Positions 10,511-22,184 are shown, counted from the first letter of the stretch. The stretch is DNA of 64,000 nt from Hymenopellis radicata (GCA_015501595.1 JADNRX010000027.1:234327-298326); one strand, 5' to 3'. Numbers and translations: made by a program. The notes: a model not told the origin generated them from the sequence alone.

Positions 10511-11712
10511 GATTTGGATGAAGCACGCTCGAGTTGATGATAAGTAGATGTTGATGATAGATGTTTGAATTGGGGCGGTTTTAAGCATGGACTTTACTAT
10601 TTTACGAGCGTCGTAGTCGAGTGGTTTTATATATCGGTGTGTGCACGCCAACAACGGGCTGAAACTAAGCAAGATTTTTGCCAAGTACTACGCACTGCTC
10701 ACATTTTTGGTCGCTGAGTCGCGCCATGTCAGGATCAGCCAAGAACGCAATTAACGCAGTGACTGTGGATCCATGGCTGTATATTTTCTCTGGCGTTGCT
10801 CGCACCGCAAGCCAATGTGGTACATTACTTATTGGAGGAACAACTCTTTTCTTACCGACACTGATGAGGTCTACTGCGACGGCTGCAGACACGGGCCTGG
10901 AACAGAGAAAGAAGGACGAGGCTTGAACGTGCCAGCGAGTCAGTTGCGTGTCGATACTGTATGCCTTACCCATCATCTGTAACCTGCGCATTGATCTTTG
11001 CGACTGAGATACATAGTTGCTATTCAATGGTCGCGACAGCCAACTCATTCACCGACAGTTTGAATCACAAGTAGATGATGATTGAACACGAAATAGAGAG
11101 ACGCGCAAACTGAACACACTGAATAGGACGTAGCCAGATACTAGAATACAAACGAGATCTAAATAGCAGAGAAACAAAATAATAGACTACCCCAAACCAA
11201 CTTGTACACAAGGAACAACAGGAGAAACCCGAGACACCAACATCTAGCCGCCACCACACAAACCACACAAGTTCACGTACCGAATCCAGTATCGCATCCG
11301 ACCGGCTAGGGACATTGTCATCCAACCGTTACTGGAGTTGTACACCGTACAGTGTACTAAGAACAAACGACGGCGCCGACACCCAGCCAGCGTTGGGAAC
11401 ATTGTCATCCAACAGAAACTGACTCGGGGGGTTGGGGACATTGTCGTCCAACCCAAGGTGCGGGGTGTCGGGCCACGGGAAGAGAAACGGGAGACTGCCG
11501 GTATACAAGTGGTAGTGCTTACTGCCCCTACCGCGTCATGCATCCGTTCCTGATCCTGTCGTCAAAGTCGATGTGTGGAAAGGTGTGGGAGGGATAGGTA
11601 TGGTGAAACGTGGTTCCGTGGGTCCTCCTGAATGTGTCGAAGTCGAGAGATTGAAATAGTCGAAGATCGCGTCGTGAAAGGGTATGTCGGAAATGAATTA
11701 TAATTCATCCTC
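10511..11712. other. Intergenic with short repeats
   Basis: The 3' direct repeat copy lies at about 10,678-10,729. A weak frame at 10,724-10,926 has no motif. A ~17-bp motif (GGACATTGTCATCCAAC and variants) occurs three times near 11,309, 11,399 and 11,436. No gene is supported. Confidence 0.4.
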
Positions 11713-12841
11713 CTAGGATGACTCGCAGTCGCCCTCCTCTCCAGAGTCGCTGCCTTCCTCTGATCCGCTGCCTTCGTCCTCCCCTGATCCGTTGCCTTCG
11801 TCCTCCTCTGATCCACTGCCTTCGTCCTCCTCGCCAGAATGCCCCTCCTCGCCAGCATCCTCCTCGTCCGAGCTGTTGTACTCCCCTTCCGACCCGCTAC
11901 TCTGACCTTCACTCTTCCGACTACGGGTTGGAGGAGGCGTAGGAGGAGGGGAAGGCAGATTGGCCATCTCAGCTTGACAGCGTTCAATGTCGGCTTCCCG
12001 CTTTTGGTGCGCGACCAAGAGCTGTATCGCTTTCACAACAAGCGGTGAAAAAGGTGTGGATAACTGTTCCCTCAACCAATTCGCCTCCTGGAGTATGTCA
12101 ACGCGAAACTGGGTAGAAACGACGTCGAGGATCTGGAGTAGTTGGCAGACATTGTGGTCCTCCAGCGATTTCAGGCCGAATTGAAGTTCGGCGATTGCCA
12201 TTTCCCGGCCTTCGACTTGAGCACGAAGGTACGCAGGCGAATTGGTCTGAAAGAATTGTCAGCGATGACACCCAAATATCAGACGAATAACGTACACCAA
12301 TACCGCCGTTCTCCCAGTCACTAATGCGACGCGACAAGTACGTGTTGTTTAATGCCAAGGCAGATTTTTCTCCTTCAAGAGTGAAATTCTTCAGCCTCTC
12401 AGCGCGGAGTTCCCCCTCGAGCTGTTCAGCGTGCTTCTCAGCGCGGATAGAGCGGTCCATGGAGTCTACAGTCTGCTGTGCGACATCTTCGTCGCGAGAC
12501 TGCTGGAATATGCGCATTTGGCGGTCCTTCCCGCTGATCGTGCTATCTCTATTCCAGACTTCCTGCGCAAGCTCCTGTGTTTTATCCCGAACGGCGTTAT
12601 CAACGATAAGAGCTATGTCGCAGTTCTGTTTCCAAAGCGTGGCCGCGACATTGTCACGGTCGGCTTCAACACGAGCAAGCGCTTTCCTTAAGTCAGCGAG
12701 TTCAGCGGGGTCGGAGGGGATCTGATACAGGTTGAGAACATGTTACGTATTGCAAGACAAGACACGTACTGAGTCTTGTGGGCGATATACCAGACGGATA
12801 AAGATGGAGACAAGTAGAGCAAAGATGATGAGGCTGAGCAT
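11713..12841 (-). CDS. Membrane-anchored coiled-coil protein with acidic tail
   Basis: Three exons are inferred on minus (12,841-12,770; 12,721-12,296; 12,246-11,713), all joined in phase 0, giving 343 residues. Exon 1 is almost entirely one hydrophobic helix (MLSLIIFALLVSIFIRLVYR), an N-terminal signal anchor. Residues ~25-165 are charged and Leu/Ala/Glu/Lys-patterned, as in a long coiled coil. A second helical region (~170-275) includes LQILDVV and HQKREADIERC. The last ~65 residues are low-complexity Ser/Gly/Glu/Asp (repeats of GSGSEEDEG type). No catalytic motif is seen. It is probably a structural or tethering protein on an inner membrane. I do not recognise an orthologue. Confidence 0.75.
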
Positions 12842-12885
12842 TGTTGGTTATCGAGTTCGATGGCCTTTCCCAACATTCATCCTCG

Positions 12886-12893
12886 CTTTTATA
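12886..12893 (-). promoter_or_regulatory. TATA box
   Basis: On minus this reads TATAAAAG, 45 bp upstream of the start of the coiled-coil gene. Confidence 0.55.
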
Positions 12894-13308
12894 TGACCAG
12901 TAGCTGTACTTTGTTAGGTCCATTTTTGGGGGGTCCAAGAGGTGCAAAGGCCTGCTTAGAAAGTAGCAAAGAGGCAGTCAAAGTGCTGTCTTGGCGGTCA
13001 CTTTGGCCGTTATGATCAAAGCGGTTCACGTGACTCCGGCCCTTGTTCCCAAGTCGTCCAAGTTTGTTTTCCGTCGCGACCATCCTCTGTTGCCCAGGCT
13101 TATTGGATCATTTCATTTCCGAATCTCAACTCAATCAATTGCCAAAGTCCTCGACTATTAATCCAACATTGATCAAATGTCCGCGCTCGTAGACGTATTG
13201 TATGTCGATTATGTACCTGTTTATTTCTTGCCACTCCTGCTTTTCACCTTGCAGTACACGCGCTATTCAATACAGAAACAATCTTTGAATACACTTCGGG
13301 TATCTATT
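12894..13308. other. Intergenic between convergently read neighbours
   Basis: Nothing is supported here beyond the upstream region of the coiled-coil gene and the 3' flank of the seven-helix gene. A 71-codon plus frame from 13,177 is hydrophobic but overlaps the opposite-strand gene's end and has no splice partners. Confidence 0.4.
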
Positions 13309-14580
13309 TTACTTCACGTCGTCTGTACTAGCAGGAGCCCTCTGTACAGAGAATATCGAGTAACTCTTCGACGGCGAAACATGCATGTCTGATAGCATAT
13401 ATTCCTGTCGTGTTTGCGATACCTGCTGGACGGTCGAAGAGCTTCCTTGAACACTTGGCCGCTGACGCCGCTTGTGGACGCGCAAAATGATCATTTCGGA
13501 AGTGATGCACTGAGAGGACATGAACACGAGCAAGGTTTACGAGGAGAAGTATTTGACGCACCTGTACCTGCGGATAAAGGACTATCATCACGTTGTAGGC
13601 CGGATAGTGAAGGCCAAAGAGAATCACGAAAGCGAGAGTAAGGAGCATGTACACAGCGGCACTTTCGATAATCATGGCAGCGATCTGTGTGTACACGGTT
13701 GCGTGGTGCACACCAAGATATTTCCGCGCTCGCGTGCGGGCGGACAGAAGACGCCCCATGATGAGTGCTGTGAGGACGACATTGAGTACCAATGACAATA
13801 CCCAGAATATGAGCAATCCATCTGCTATAGGCGAATGCATAGCGAGCGCGCGAATGTCTTCCGCTACGGCAATAGTTCTAATGACAGAGAAGACTATGGG
13901 CACGTTAGCACGCTGATTGAAGAGTCGGAGAAGGCAACAGACCTATCGCGGTAGTCAGCATTAAGACGGGCACGACGATGACGCGCCAATTGTTCTCCCA
14001 GACGAGAAATGCACGATGGATCTAGATACATTTAGCAAGACACCGAAAAGAAGGGAATCGTACTCTACGCACAACCAAAGAATCCACAAAGAATGTCAAA
14101 AGTATCAAGGTTGCATCGCCTGCGAGATGCATAGGAAGACTAAAGCCGGACCCTAAGAAGATCCCAGGTCCTATAAAACCATTGAAAATCAGATCATCCA
14201 ATACACGAAGTAGAAGACCCACCCGCCGTAAATCCGCGAAACTCGATCCATCCCATTGCGCCATACTTGACATTCGTCCCATAGTTGACGCTAGCAAGGG
14301 CCAGAAGGATCGTTATATAGGTTTGCGTGAACCACGAGACTTTGGCAGCCCGGAGAAGATAGTAGGTGCACATGAAATACACCATGAGATGGAGGCCTAC
14401 AAAGCTACTAAGTCATTTAGTGAGTCATGACGGCAGCAGGAACATACCAAACGCTATACCACCGAGATGAAGACCAGCATACACAACCTCTTCTTGATAG
14501 AGCTCTGTGGCTGAAGCATTTGTTGTTGCGTACTGGGCCAATTCCGAAGGCGCAATTGGTAGGGGCGGGGGCGGGGCCAT
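13309..14580 (-). CDS. Seven-helix membrane protein, paralogue 1
   Basis: Six exons are inferred (14,580-14,448; 14,396-14,223; 14,170-14,073; 14,021-13,943; 13,893-13,562; 13,509-13,309), giving 338 residues. Seven hydrophobic helices can be placed, with the seventh ending in the conserved-looking YPQVQ / SEMIILRVH segment that closes many uncharacterised seven-helix proteins of basidiomycetes. The cytoplasmic tail is Ser/Thr/Gln-rich. A receptor-like role in the plasma membrane is possible from topology, but no ligand or G-protein motif is recognisable. The gene is divergent from, and homologous to, the one at 16,597. Exons 2-5 have the same lengths in both (174, 98, 79 and 332 nt), so the pair arose by duplication with inversion. 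The start is supported by a TATA box 50 bp upstream. Confidence 0.8.
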
Positions 14581-14629
14581 TTCAAAATGAAGGACGGACA
14601 ACCTGCCAGGGCAAGGACTCACCTGCCGT

Positions 14630-14640
14630 GTATATATACA
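14630..14640 (-). promoter_or_regulatory. TATA box
   Basis: TGTATATATAC on minus, about 50 bp upstream of the ATG of the minus-strand seven-helix gene. Confidence 0.5.
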
Positions 14641-16550
14641 ATATACACCATTAACACCGTTGATTCACCTACTTTCCCGATGCAAGAATCCGCTGACCTG
14701 CCACATGAAAAAGTGGGAGAACAGACGCACACATGATATACATGGCGACGTTTCTCTGCGTTACTGGAAGCGCGGACCTTCTCCACTTGCATCCATTATA
14801 TTACCGCGAAAACCTCGATTGTGCGTCTGTGGGAAGATTCACTCCCGACGTGTGAGTTTCAGGTAGAGTTGTCAACTCGTCGCCAAGAGATCAACACCTG
14901 TCCTCCGAGCGAAGTCTGTTATTCTTGAGGTGGGCACACCGGAAAGCGTAAAGTCCTGCGGCGGAGTCGATCTATTGTCGGCGCGTAGTCGACCACAGGT
15001 CCCAAGGCAACTGATGAATCACTCCGAAGGCTCTCTTCGTGCACGGCCACTGTGCTTGCGATACGACACACATCAAACAACGCTGAGAGTGAGCCGGAGT
15101 CAGACTCTGGCCGACGTCTTCTCGAAATACGCACTTGTGGATGTGGATAGGCACCGGGAGAAGTAGAAATCTGTAGTTCAAGCAGCGTGATAAAGGCTGT
15201 ACTCACGAGGGTACAGGACACTGCGCTTTCGGTGACGGGAGCTGCCGCTGTCCAGTATTCAGTTGCATCATTACTTCCGAGTTGTGTGGCCGTTGTGTTG
15301 GTCCTGTTCCTTTAAGAAAAGAATATTCCGATAATTAACCAAGTAGAAGTAAAGATATTGAGAGCGATGTCAAGACAGGATTGAGTGGCAGCTTCAGAAC
15401 TCGGACCCGGCGCCTTGGTCCTCGGCAATAAGTAAGGCAACTGGGAGAGCTGTCAAACGAACAAGTAGGAAACGATAGACCAAGGTCTCACCCGAAGCAT
15501 TAAATCAAGGAGGTCGTTGATTCCTACACATGGTGCATATCCTCACAGACGATGATTAGCAGGTGTGGTCCTGGTTCCCTTGAAGATGATGGATGTGTCG
15601 AAAAAGAATTTCTGAGCTGCGGCCAAAGCTCTCACGCATCCAACAAGAGCCGTATCATTGGATGATGTATGATTAAGGGGGATAAGTGACAGTGGTGGAC
15701 GAAGGGTTCCTCTTGTGTCGGAGGCTGATGCACGAGACGTGCGAGCACGAAACATGGGCAGTATTCTCCTAGAGGCAGATGACCAGAAAATGACCAGTAT
15801 TTTCGAAAACATAGCAGTTGAAGCTTCGTATTAGCGGAAAACTGCGGGATACAGTGATGACTTGCTCAGCGGGATGTGGGCCGGCATACCCATGACGGGT
15901 CATATGCTTACGATAAGGCGCGTGGTTATTGGTTCTGTACTATCTGGAGTATCTGTCCTCGTACACTGACAGGTCCTTTTCGTGGGGATAAGTGTCTTCC
16001 TCCAGGAAGTCGAAAGAGAGGCTCACCTGCTCACAAGCCGTGTCAACAAAGAACAAAGGCTCAAGACCTAGAAAGACCGGTACAGCTCGCCTCCGACACG
16101 GCCAGTGGATCGCGCGCAGTCCAAATTCTCATACCCAGTTGCAACCGATGGTCGGGTCTTGCGGGATTAGCCCTTGCGCGTTAACGAAACCCATTTGGCG
16201 AGCCATTTTTTGTACAGAGCATTGTCATATTCGGCCATGGCATCCTCAGATATTGAACGAGAGCAGTTGTCGTCGGGAGATGAAGGTTCGGGTTAAGAGG
16301 ACACTGACACGTGACATAGGGATCGCTATTGGTTGCGCGTCCAATTCATCACTGCAACTTGAACCCCAAATCTACTGTACCTCGATTCAACACCACCCGT
16401 TGATTGGAGGGAACGAGCCAGAGTATCGATGCCGTTCGTCTTTGGTGACCGTCAACTGCGCTCTCAATCATGTGGTATCTTCCAGCATGCTGGGACTGCT
16501 TTTAACTGAAGACTCGCGCTCTGCGTAAAATGACTACATCTTTCGAGCCG
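14641..16550. other. Intergenic between the divergent paralogues
   Basis: Apart from a weak minus-strand candidate at 14,919-15,812, nothing is supported. The promoters of both seven-helix genes lie at its two ends. Confidence 0.4.
14919..15812 (-). CDS. Possible spliced gene, weak
   Basis: Minus frames at 15,812-15,543 (89 residues, starting MFSKILVIF) and 15,221-14,919 flank small exon-like pieces. One piece encodes GINDLLDLMLR and is followed by a GTGAGA donor; another ends before a GTTAAT donor, and a third encodes an NTTATQLGSNDATEYW-like stretch. Acceptors (TGTAG, ACAG, AAAG) are present, so a multi-exon gene is possible, but I could not fix all phases. The product has no recognisable domain. 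It could be a decayed gene. Confidence 0.25.
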
Positions 16551-16557
16551 TATAAAT
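16551..16557 (+). promoter_or_regulatory. TATA box
   Basis: TATAAAT, 46 bp upstream of the ATG of the plus-strand seven-helix gene. Confidence 0.6.
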
Positions 16558-16596
16558 CTTCCTCTACAACGATCATCTATATCCTCAGTGCTGGCC

Positions 16597-17927
16597 ATGC
16601 CTCCTTTCCATTCAGCTCCGCCTATAGTAACACTTTCGAGCCTGTCGGATTACGCGACGAGAGAGTCTGAGAGTCTTCTTTATCAAGAAAGGCTCGTAAA
16701 CGCTGGGTTGCATCTTGGCGGCATTGCCTACGGTACGCCTATCGTCGTCCTCTTCTTTCTCTATTTTAACCCATTCGCGTCTTAGGCGCTCATCTAATAA
16801 TATATGGTGCTTGCACGTACTATCTGGTCAAAGCACCAAGATTCTCTTGGTTTCTCCAGCTCTATACTACGGTACTTCTCGCGCTGGCAAGTATCAGCTA
16901 CGGCTCGAACGTCAAGTACGGGGAGATGGTCTGGATAGATTTCCGGGGCTATCCCGATGGTAACGCCTTCCAGCTGCGGTTCGCTAACATTTCTCAATTC
17001 TATTACGGCGTAGGTCCACTCGAGTTCTACCTCTCTGCGCAGCAGTTGCCGATACACGTCGCCGGGGAAGTTACCATGATTCTATTGACACTTCTCGTTG
17101 ATCTATTGGTGGTACGTGAATTGGTTTCTATAGGCAACGGTTTATAATACTGCTCAGATTTACCGCACATATATGGTTTGGGATAAGAATTGGCGCATTG
17201 TCGTTATCCCGTTGGCTATGCTGGCCATAGCTATTGGTATGTTCATCCGGCGTTGTCCCTTAGGTTTAACCTTCGCCTTACTATCCGCCAGTAATCGCTA
17301 TGATACGGGCCATTGCTGTGGCCTATAGTCTCCCTGCGCTCCTTTCCCATGAAGTGATTAGGAAAGGCCTTATGATCTATTGGATTCTCTCGTTTTCTCT
17401 GAACGTCATCGTATCCTCACTTATCATCGGACGACTTTTCTATGCTCGGAAGGTGGTCCGGAAACAACTAGGAGTGCCCTACGCTACGGTGTACTCTCGC
17501 GTTGTTGTTCTCATCATCGAAAGTACCGCGTTGTATACGTTGGTTAGCGTCGTCTTCGTGGTCCTCTTTTGTTTAGATCATCCCGCTTTCATGCTCTTCG
17601 TTGTCTTATATCCTCAGATCCAGGTGAGCAGACCGTTTCCCCCGTTTAGTACCAACCTGATTACCGAATTAGTGCATGTCTTCTGAAGCAATTATTTTGC
17701 TTGTTCACAGACACCAGAGGGATACGACTGTCAGCCGTCATAGCGGGACACAAGAACGCTGTGCTATCGTCGTCGAGACACCCTACCGGCTTTCGGTCGC
17801 AGTAAAAGAACGCTCTCTTTGTACAGGCAAGGACGAAACCGTCATGTCCGAAAGTATATACTCCCAGGACTCCTTCGGCCCGGAGCTGAGCATTGAAAGG
17901 GATGGTTGGCACGTAGTTTCAATTTGA
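16597..17927 (+). CDS. Seven-helix membrane protein, paralogue 2
   Basis: Six exons are inferred (16,597-16,732; 16,786-16,959; 17,014-17,111; 17,158-17,236; 17,292-17,623; 17,673-17,927), giving 357 residues. Helices fall at about residues 33-58, 63-85, 105-130, 138-160, 175-205, 215-245 and 250-275. Conserved blocks with the minus paralogue include AGLHLGGIA, CTYYL, LALAS, YG-NVKYG, HVAGE/HLAGD and YPQ(I/V)Q. Intron positions and phases match one for one. The second intron is a multiple of three, so it reads open and can be mistaken for coding. The C-terminal tail (about 80 residues) is hydrophilic and differs from the paralogue. An integral membrane protein with a possible receptor or sensor role; function unknown. 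Confidence 0.8.
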
Positions 17928-17942
17928 GATAAGTATTATTTA

Positions 17943-18299
17943 CTACACCACCGCGGGGCTGGCAACGTTGAACGGGGTATTAGACCCCCAGCCGTGATCC
18001 GGCATGTATTTAGACCCAATTTTTATGCCAAATTTATCTAGAATCTTCCCCAAAACCCCGAGGTGTGATCGGTCCGAGATTGCTGTCGTTTGGATGAAAT
18101 TTCTCCAACCTTGATTTGATGTCTGCCTGGGGTTGTGTCCACCTTGGCTCACCCTCTCATCAACCATGGCGCATGCACGCTGATCCAAGGCTGGCTTGAG
18201 GCATTCCACTCTGAGTCCGAAGCCTGCTTGGGGTGACTTGTTCTGTATTTTCTTCCAAGTCGATTTGAACTCCGCTATGGACACCGCTCCCTGCAACAA
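17943..18299 (-). CDS. Hypothetical small ORF
   Basis: A single 118-residue minus frame with balanced composition (helical N-terminus with FKSTWKKIQNK, later Gly/Lys-rich) lies just 3' of the plus-strand seven-helix gene. A longer frame (18,570-18,160) overlaps it in another phase. No domain is recognised and no promoter is clear. It may be a gene remnant. Confidence 0.25.
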   Translation of the reverse strand: MLQGAVSIAEFKSTWKKIQNKSPQAGFGLRVECLKPALDQRACAMVDERVSQGGHNPRQTSNQGWRNFIQTTAISDRSHLGVLGKILDKFGIKIGSKYMPDHGWGSNTPFNVASPAVV

Positions 18300-19171
18300 A
18301 TTCTCTTCGGTCGTCCGACAACCACCACATCAGCAGCCTGCAACCGACGTGTGAGCACCTCACAGGCTGCTCAGAGACGTGCTTTAGCACAGTTGTATGA
18401 GGCTTCCAGGTATGTGGACAGCCGTCTTTCTTTCTGGCTTTTTTTTGATTTTTTCCCAGCAGACCGAGAGATTCTCGCGACCGACGGTTCTGGCTCGCAC
18501 CCCACTCCCCCATCCAACTCTCATCAGCTTTAAGCTGGGCTGCCTGCCTCTTGCCCGTTGCATACTCCAATACTACTTCTTAGACCATCGTTGTACAAAT
18601 GTTGTCTTTACCAAACTTCCATACAGCTTCCATAATACATCTGTTTTGAACTTTCATGATATTGCGCATGCCTCGGCACTCTATACTGTGCTCACTGCTA
18701 TGAACCATGAATATTGCATGAATCCCATCCCTGGCTACCCAGTATTGCGGAAAAATAAAAATAAAAAAACTACAGACTGGCGGTTCTGACACTGTACGAC
18801 GGGTAGCAGGACTGTGTTGGTGCGCCGAGGTCAATACAAGGTTGGGGGGATCACATTCGTTCCGGGCGATTACCACATTGAGTCAATAGGTACCGCCGCA
18901 GGGTGGGACCCACCTTGCCAGCGCGCGGCAGTGTAGTTCAAGGCTGTATCAACTTTCAATACGCATACCGGATCAAACTCGGCAGTTATAAGTCGAGAGA
19001 CGCGTGCTGCGGGCGCTTAACTTGCACTTAAGCGCTGAGCTACTCCCCTCTAAGCAAATCCATCCCTTGGAACACGCGTTCACGCGCCTCCAGATACGCT
19101 GAAACGGCATAGTATATCGATATGATTGGAAGACGGGCTCCCGGCGACTTTACTTCCGTCAGGCACAATGC
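18300..19171. other. Intergenic, no supported gene
   Basis: Short frames only, with no repeats noted. The 3' part leads into the PaiB-like gene promoter. Confidence 0.4.
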
Positions 19172-19179
19172 TATTTAAG
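19172..19179 (+). promoter_or_regulatory. TATA-like box
   Basis: TATTTAAG, 61 bp upstream of the ATG of the FMN-binding protein gene. Confidence 0.45.
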
Positions 19180-19239
19180 CTGCCATCGAGTCATCTGCAC
19201 CCACTCTCTCCATCTCTCTAACATACTGCCAACGCAACC

Positions 19240-19962
19240 ATGTATCTTCGTGCCGTTCACGCAGAGCTTGACATACCGGCCCTCCACAGATTCATCCAAT
19301 CCAATCCCCTCGGTATCCTGATCAGCACACACCCTCCATCCGACGCTACCTCCCCCGCACCGGACATTGAAATAACGCACATTCCTTGGGTACTCGACAC
19401 GCCCTCGCCAGACTCCGATGAGCTGGGAAAGCTCCGCGGACATATGGCGCGTGCCAACCCGCACTCTAAAGCACTCTTAGCTGCGTCTCAACTTACGCGA
19501 GCGGACGTACCAGTGACCATCCTCTTCAACGGTCCCGTTGATCACTACGTCACGCCAAAATTCTACACAGAGACCAAGCCCTCGACGGGCAAGGTCGTTC
19601 CAACATGGAACTACGCTGCCGTGCAAGCTACGGGTCTTCTCCGACTGCACGACTCCTCTTCCTCGTTCCTACAAACGCAGCTCGAGGAGCTGTCCAACAT
19701 GTGCGAGGGGCGGTACACGCAAGGGAAGCAGTGGTCCGTGTCGGATGCGCCAGAGCGGTATGTCGAGTTGCTGAAGAAGGCAGTTGTCGGCGTGGAGGTG
19801 GTGATTACCAAGCTTGTGGGGAAGGCGAAGATGAATCAGGAGCTCGATGCTGGTGACCGGGAGGGCGTTGTTGCGGGCTTTGAGGCGATGGGTTCTGATG
19901 TCGGGAACGCGATGGCGCAATGTGTGAGGGAGAAGGATCCGAATAGGAAACGTGTAGAGTAG
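19240..19962 (+). CDS. PaiB-like FMN-binding protein (FMN_bind_2 family)
   Basis: An intronless 240-residue protein. The N-terminus (MYLRAVHAE...FIQSNPLGIL) and the ordered motifs LRGHMARANP (~68-77), VDHYVTPKFY (~101-110), VPTWNYAAVQATG (~119-131), WSVSDAPERY (~165-174), VGVEVVITKLVGKAKMNQ (~182-199) follow the PaiB family closely, including the PTWNY motif of the flavin pocket. In Bacillus, PaiB was described as a negative regulator of sporulation and protease genes; fungal members are small flavin-binding split-barrel proteins of unknown role. The length fits the family. There is no signal peptide, so it is probably cytosolic. The lack of introns contrasts with most of its neighbours and, together with a mainly bacterial family, would fit an old horizontal acquisition; this is inference. 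Confidence 0.88.
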   Translation: MYLRAVHAELDIPALHRFIQSNPLGILISTHPPSDATSPAPDIEITHIPWVLDTPSPDSDELGKLRGHMARANPHSKALLAASQLTRADVPVTILFNGPVDHYVTPKFYTETKPSTGKVVPTWNYAAVQATGLLRLHDSSSSFLQTQLEELSNMCEGRYTQGKQWSVSDAPERYVELLKKAVVGVEVVITKLVGKAKMNQELDAGDREGVVAGFEAMGSDVGNAMAQCVREKDPNRKRVE

Positions 19963-22184
19963 GATGCGGAAGTTGTAGAAGGTCGCCTTCAACGGTGTTA
20001 AATGTATACTCCTAGCGATGTGGGTATCGTTAATGGATAGTCTGTGGCAGTTCTTGATGCCACCTGGAAATCCGGTTCAGCAACAGCGTGGACAAAACTT
20101 GGAGAGCAAATAAGTATTTCGTTGTTGTGTGTATCAGCGACATCTCGCGCAAATTTTCAGTATCAGGAATGAGCAAGAAATTAAGTACACGACTTGTTCC
20201 CTGCTGTGTGCTTTGCAGTGGGCGACTACTTCAAGGCGAGAGTCTCAGGCCTCAGCCAGAGGGCTAACGCGTTTGTCACAACTCACGTGCCACGTTACAT
20301 TCTCTCCCTTTCCCGGTCATCATGTCTATCTAAGGCCTTAAGCAAATCCATGGCAAGCGGATTCAGGACCTCAAAAATATCCTCGGTCGTCCCTCGTTCA
20401 GACTAGATACTTAGCCTGAACTGATTTATGGCCTTGCAGCGTTCGCGCACGGATCTCTGAACGAGACTGCGACTACAGGACCTGGATGGCCTGCTCAACG
20501 CGGCCACTGCGGAACCATTCAGCGCCTAGCTGGGCGTGGCTGATTCTCCTGCTCGTTCTTTGTCCGACTGTCTTCTGGTGCATTTAGGCTCCTCTTCCGA
20601 CTCATGGACAGCCATTACTATAGGAAAACCCCCCACGCTTATATTACCCACTACGTCGAATACAAGCAAGGAGCGCGAAGTTAACGAAAAGGCCTATTTT
20701 GAAAAGATCACGAGAAAGGACGTGGAGCTGAAAAAACATTCGCGAAAGGATTCAAGATCAGCAACGACGCTCTAGGATGGAACTTGCAAATTACACCAGT
20801 CTCAGTCTCTTTCTCTCTCCGTGTTTTTCTTTCGATAGGCTTACAAGCCAGGCGCTTTGCATTGACAACTCTCCACTCATTGAAGAATCTGCATCCCAAA
20901 TAGGATTTTGTCCCGTTGATCACCATTGGGAGGAAACGGAAGACCAAGAGCGACCCGTAAACTAACGTGTAGTATGCGACTCTTGCTGGAACTTCTGCGT
21001 GTTGTCGAACTTCATCTCTTGGGACAGAACTGGTACTCGGATTGTCACTTTGTATATCGAGCCTATATGACTACATATGCCAGTGCATAACCTCATGCTC
21101 TATCAACCATTGTCTGCCCAAGATGCACAGGATGCGTCGCGATCTCCGCGAAAATGGCTCGTGCCTCGGAAGGTACGCGGCTAGACTTGCGCTCTGGACA
21201 GCTGTCTCGATCCCAGCTCTGTATCTGCCTTCTGTCGCTAGACTGAGGCGTGCGGTTTGTTTTTCATCTCCATCACGCATTTGAAATTCAAAGAAGGTGT
21301 TTAATTGAGGGAAATAGGTCCAGAGCTGGCGTGTCGATCATTTTGTGGGCGGGAGGTGAGTCTAGACGGAATTGTTTCTCCGGGCGTGTACAGGCTTGTT
21401 GAATGAATCAGAATTCTAGCGCTGATTTTCCAGATGCGACACCGAAGAAACCATTGGCGGTGTAGGACAGCGCTGTACAAAGTCTAGGCTAGCTGCAGTA
21501 CCGGTGTTCGACCTCAGGCAGACGGTTTGGATGAGCTTTGTGTCCCAAAACCTGTGAACCTTGAAACGAGATCGAGAAATGGGGGTGAGCCAAGCCCGCC
21601 TAAGCAGAAACAAGAGAATGTACACTCAGGGCGCAAAGAAAAGTTTCCGACGTCAAAGCGGCATTGAACCTAGTAGGAGATCATCTACGTTCATCCATGC
21701 GAGTTATCGCTCCTTTTGCTCCATCATTACACGCGTATACTGTAGCGACAAAGTAGAATGTTAGCATGTCAACGAGTATTTGCAGTCGCGAATATGGCGC
21801 GATCGAAATCCTGCGCAAATCATGGTTGGAAATTCCAAATTGGGCGAGGATCCATCCACCTTCTGGTAGCGCCCTACTCCTAAAGGCGACGGCAGCCTGC
21901 AGGAGGGGGCGGAGGTTCTATAAGAAATTCCGCGTATTTTTCGAGAGCGCTGGGGACGATGTCTAGCCGTGTCTGGACCATAAAAATTTAGTCCTGAAAC
22001 AACGGGAATCATTTACCGATGAGCTATGACGTATGATCAACGCGTTTGAATAGGTCGCGTGGTTGCTCTTAAGAGCAGCTCCGTTGTCGGTGGCCATCAT
22101 CACCTTTTCCCCCCCAACGATCATCCTCGCAGTCATTCTTTCATTTTCTCTGTTTTGCTGCCTTTCTCGCGAGGATCGACGACG
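19963..22184. other. Long intergenic stretch, no supported gene
   Basis: About 2.2 kb with only short frames (largest 94 codons). None has motifs, introns in phase or protein-like composition. Ends of decayed genes may be present. The last ~100 bp is pyrimidine-rich and is the likely leader of the oxidase gene. Confidence 0.45.

Noticed and set aside
9770..10684. 304-codon minus frame over the small secreted protein
   Set aside because: The plus-strand gene has a TATA box, signal peptide and in-phase introns. The minus frame has no family signal and covers introns and flanks alike.
20129..20965. Short frames upstream of the oxidase as genes
   Set aside because: Frames of 60-80 codons on both strands without motifs or introns in phase, and composition unlike the confirmed genes.
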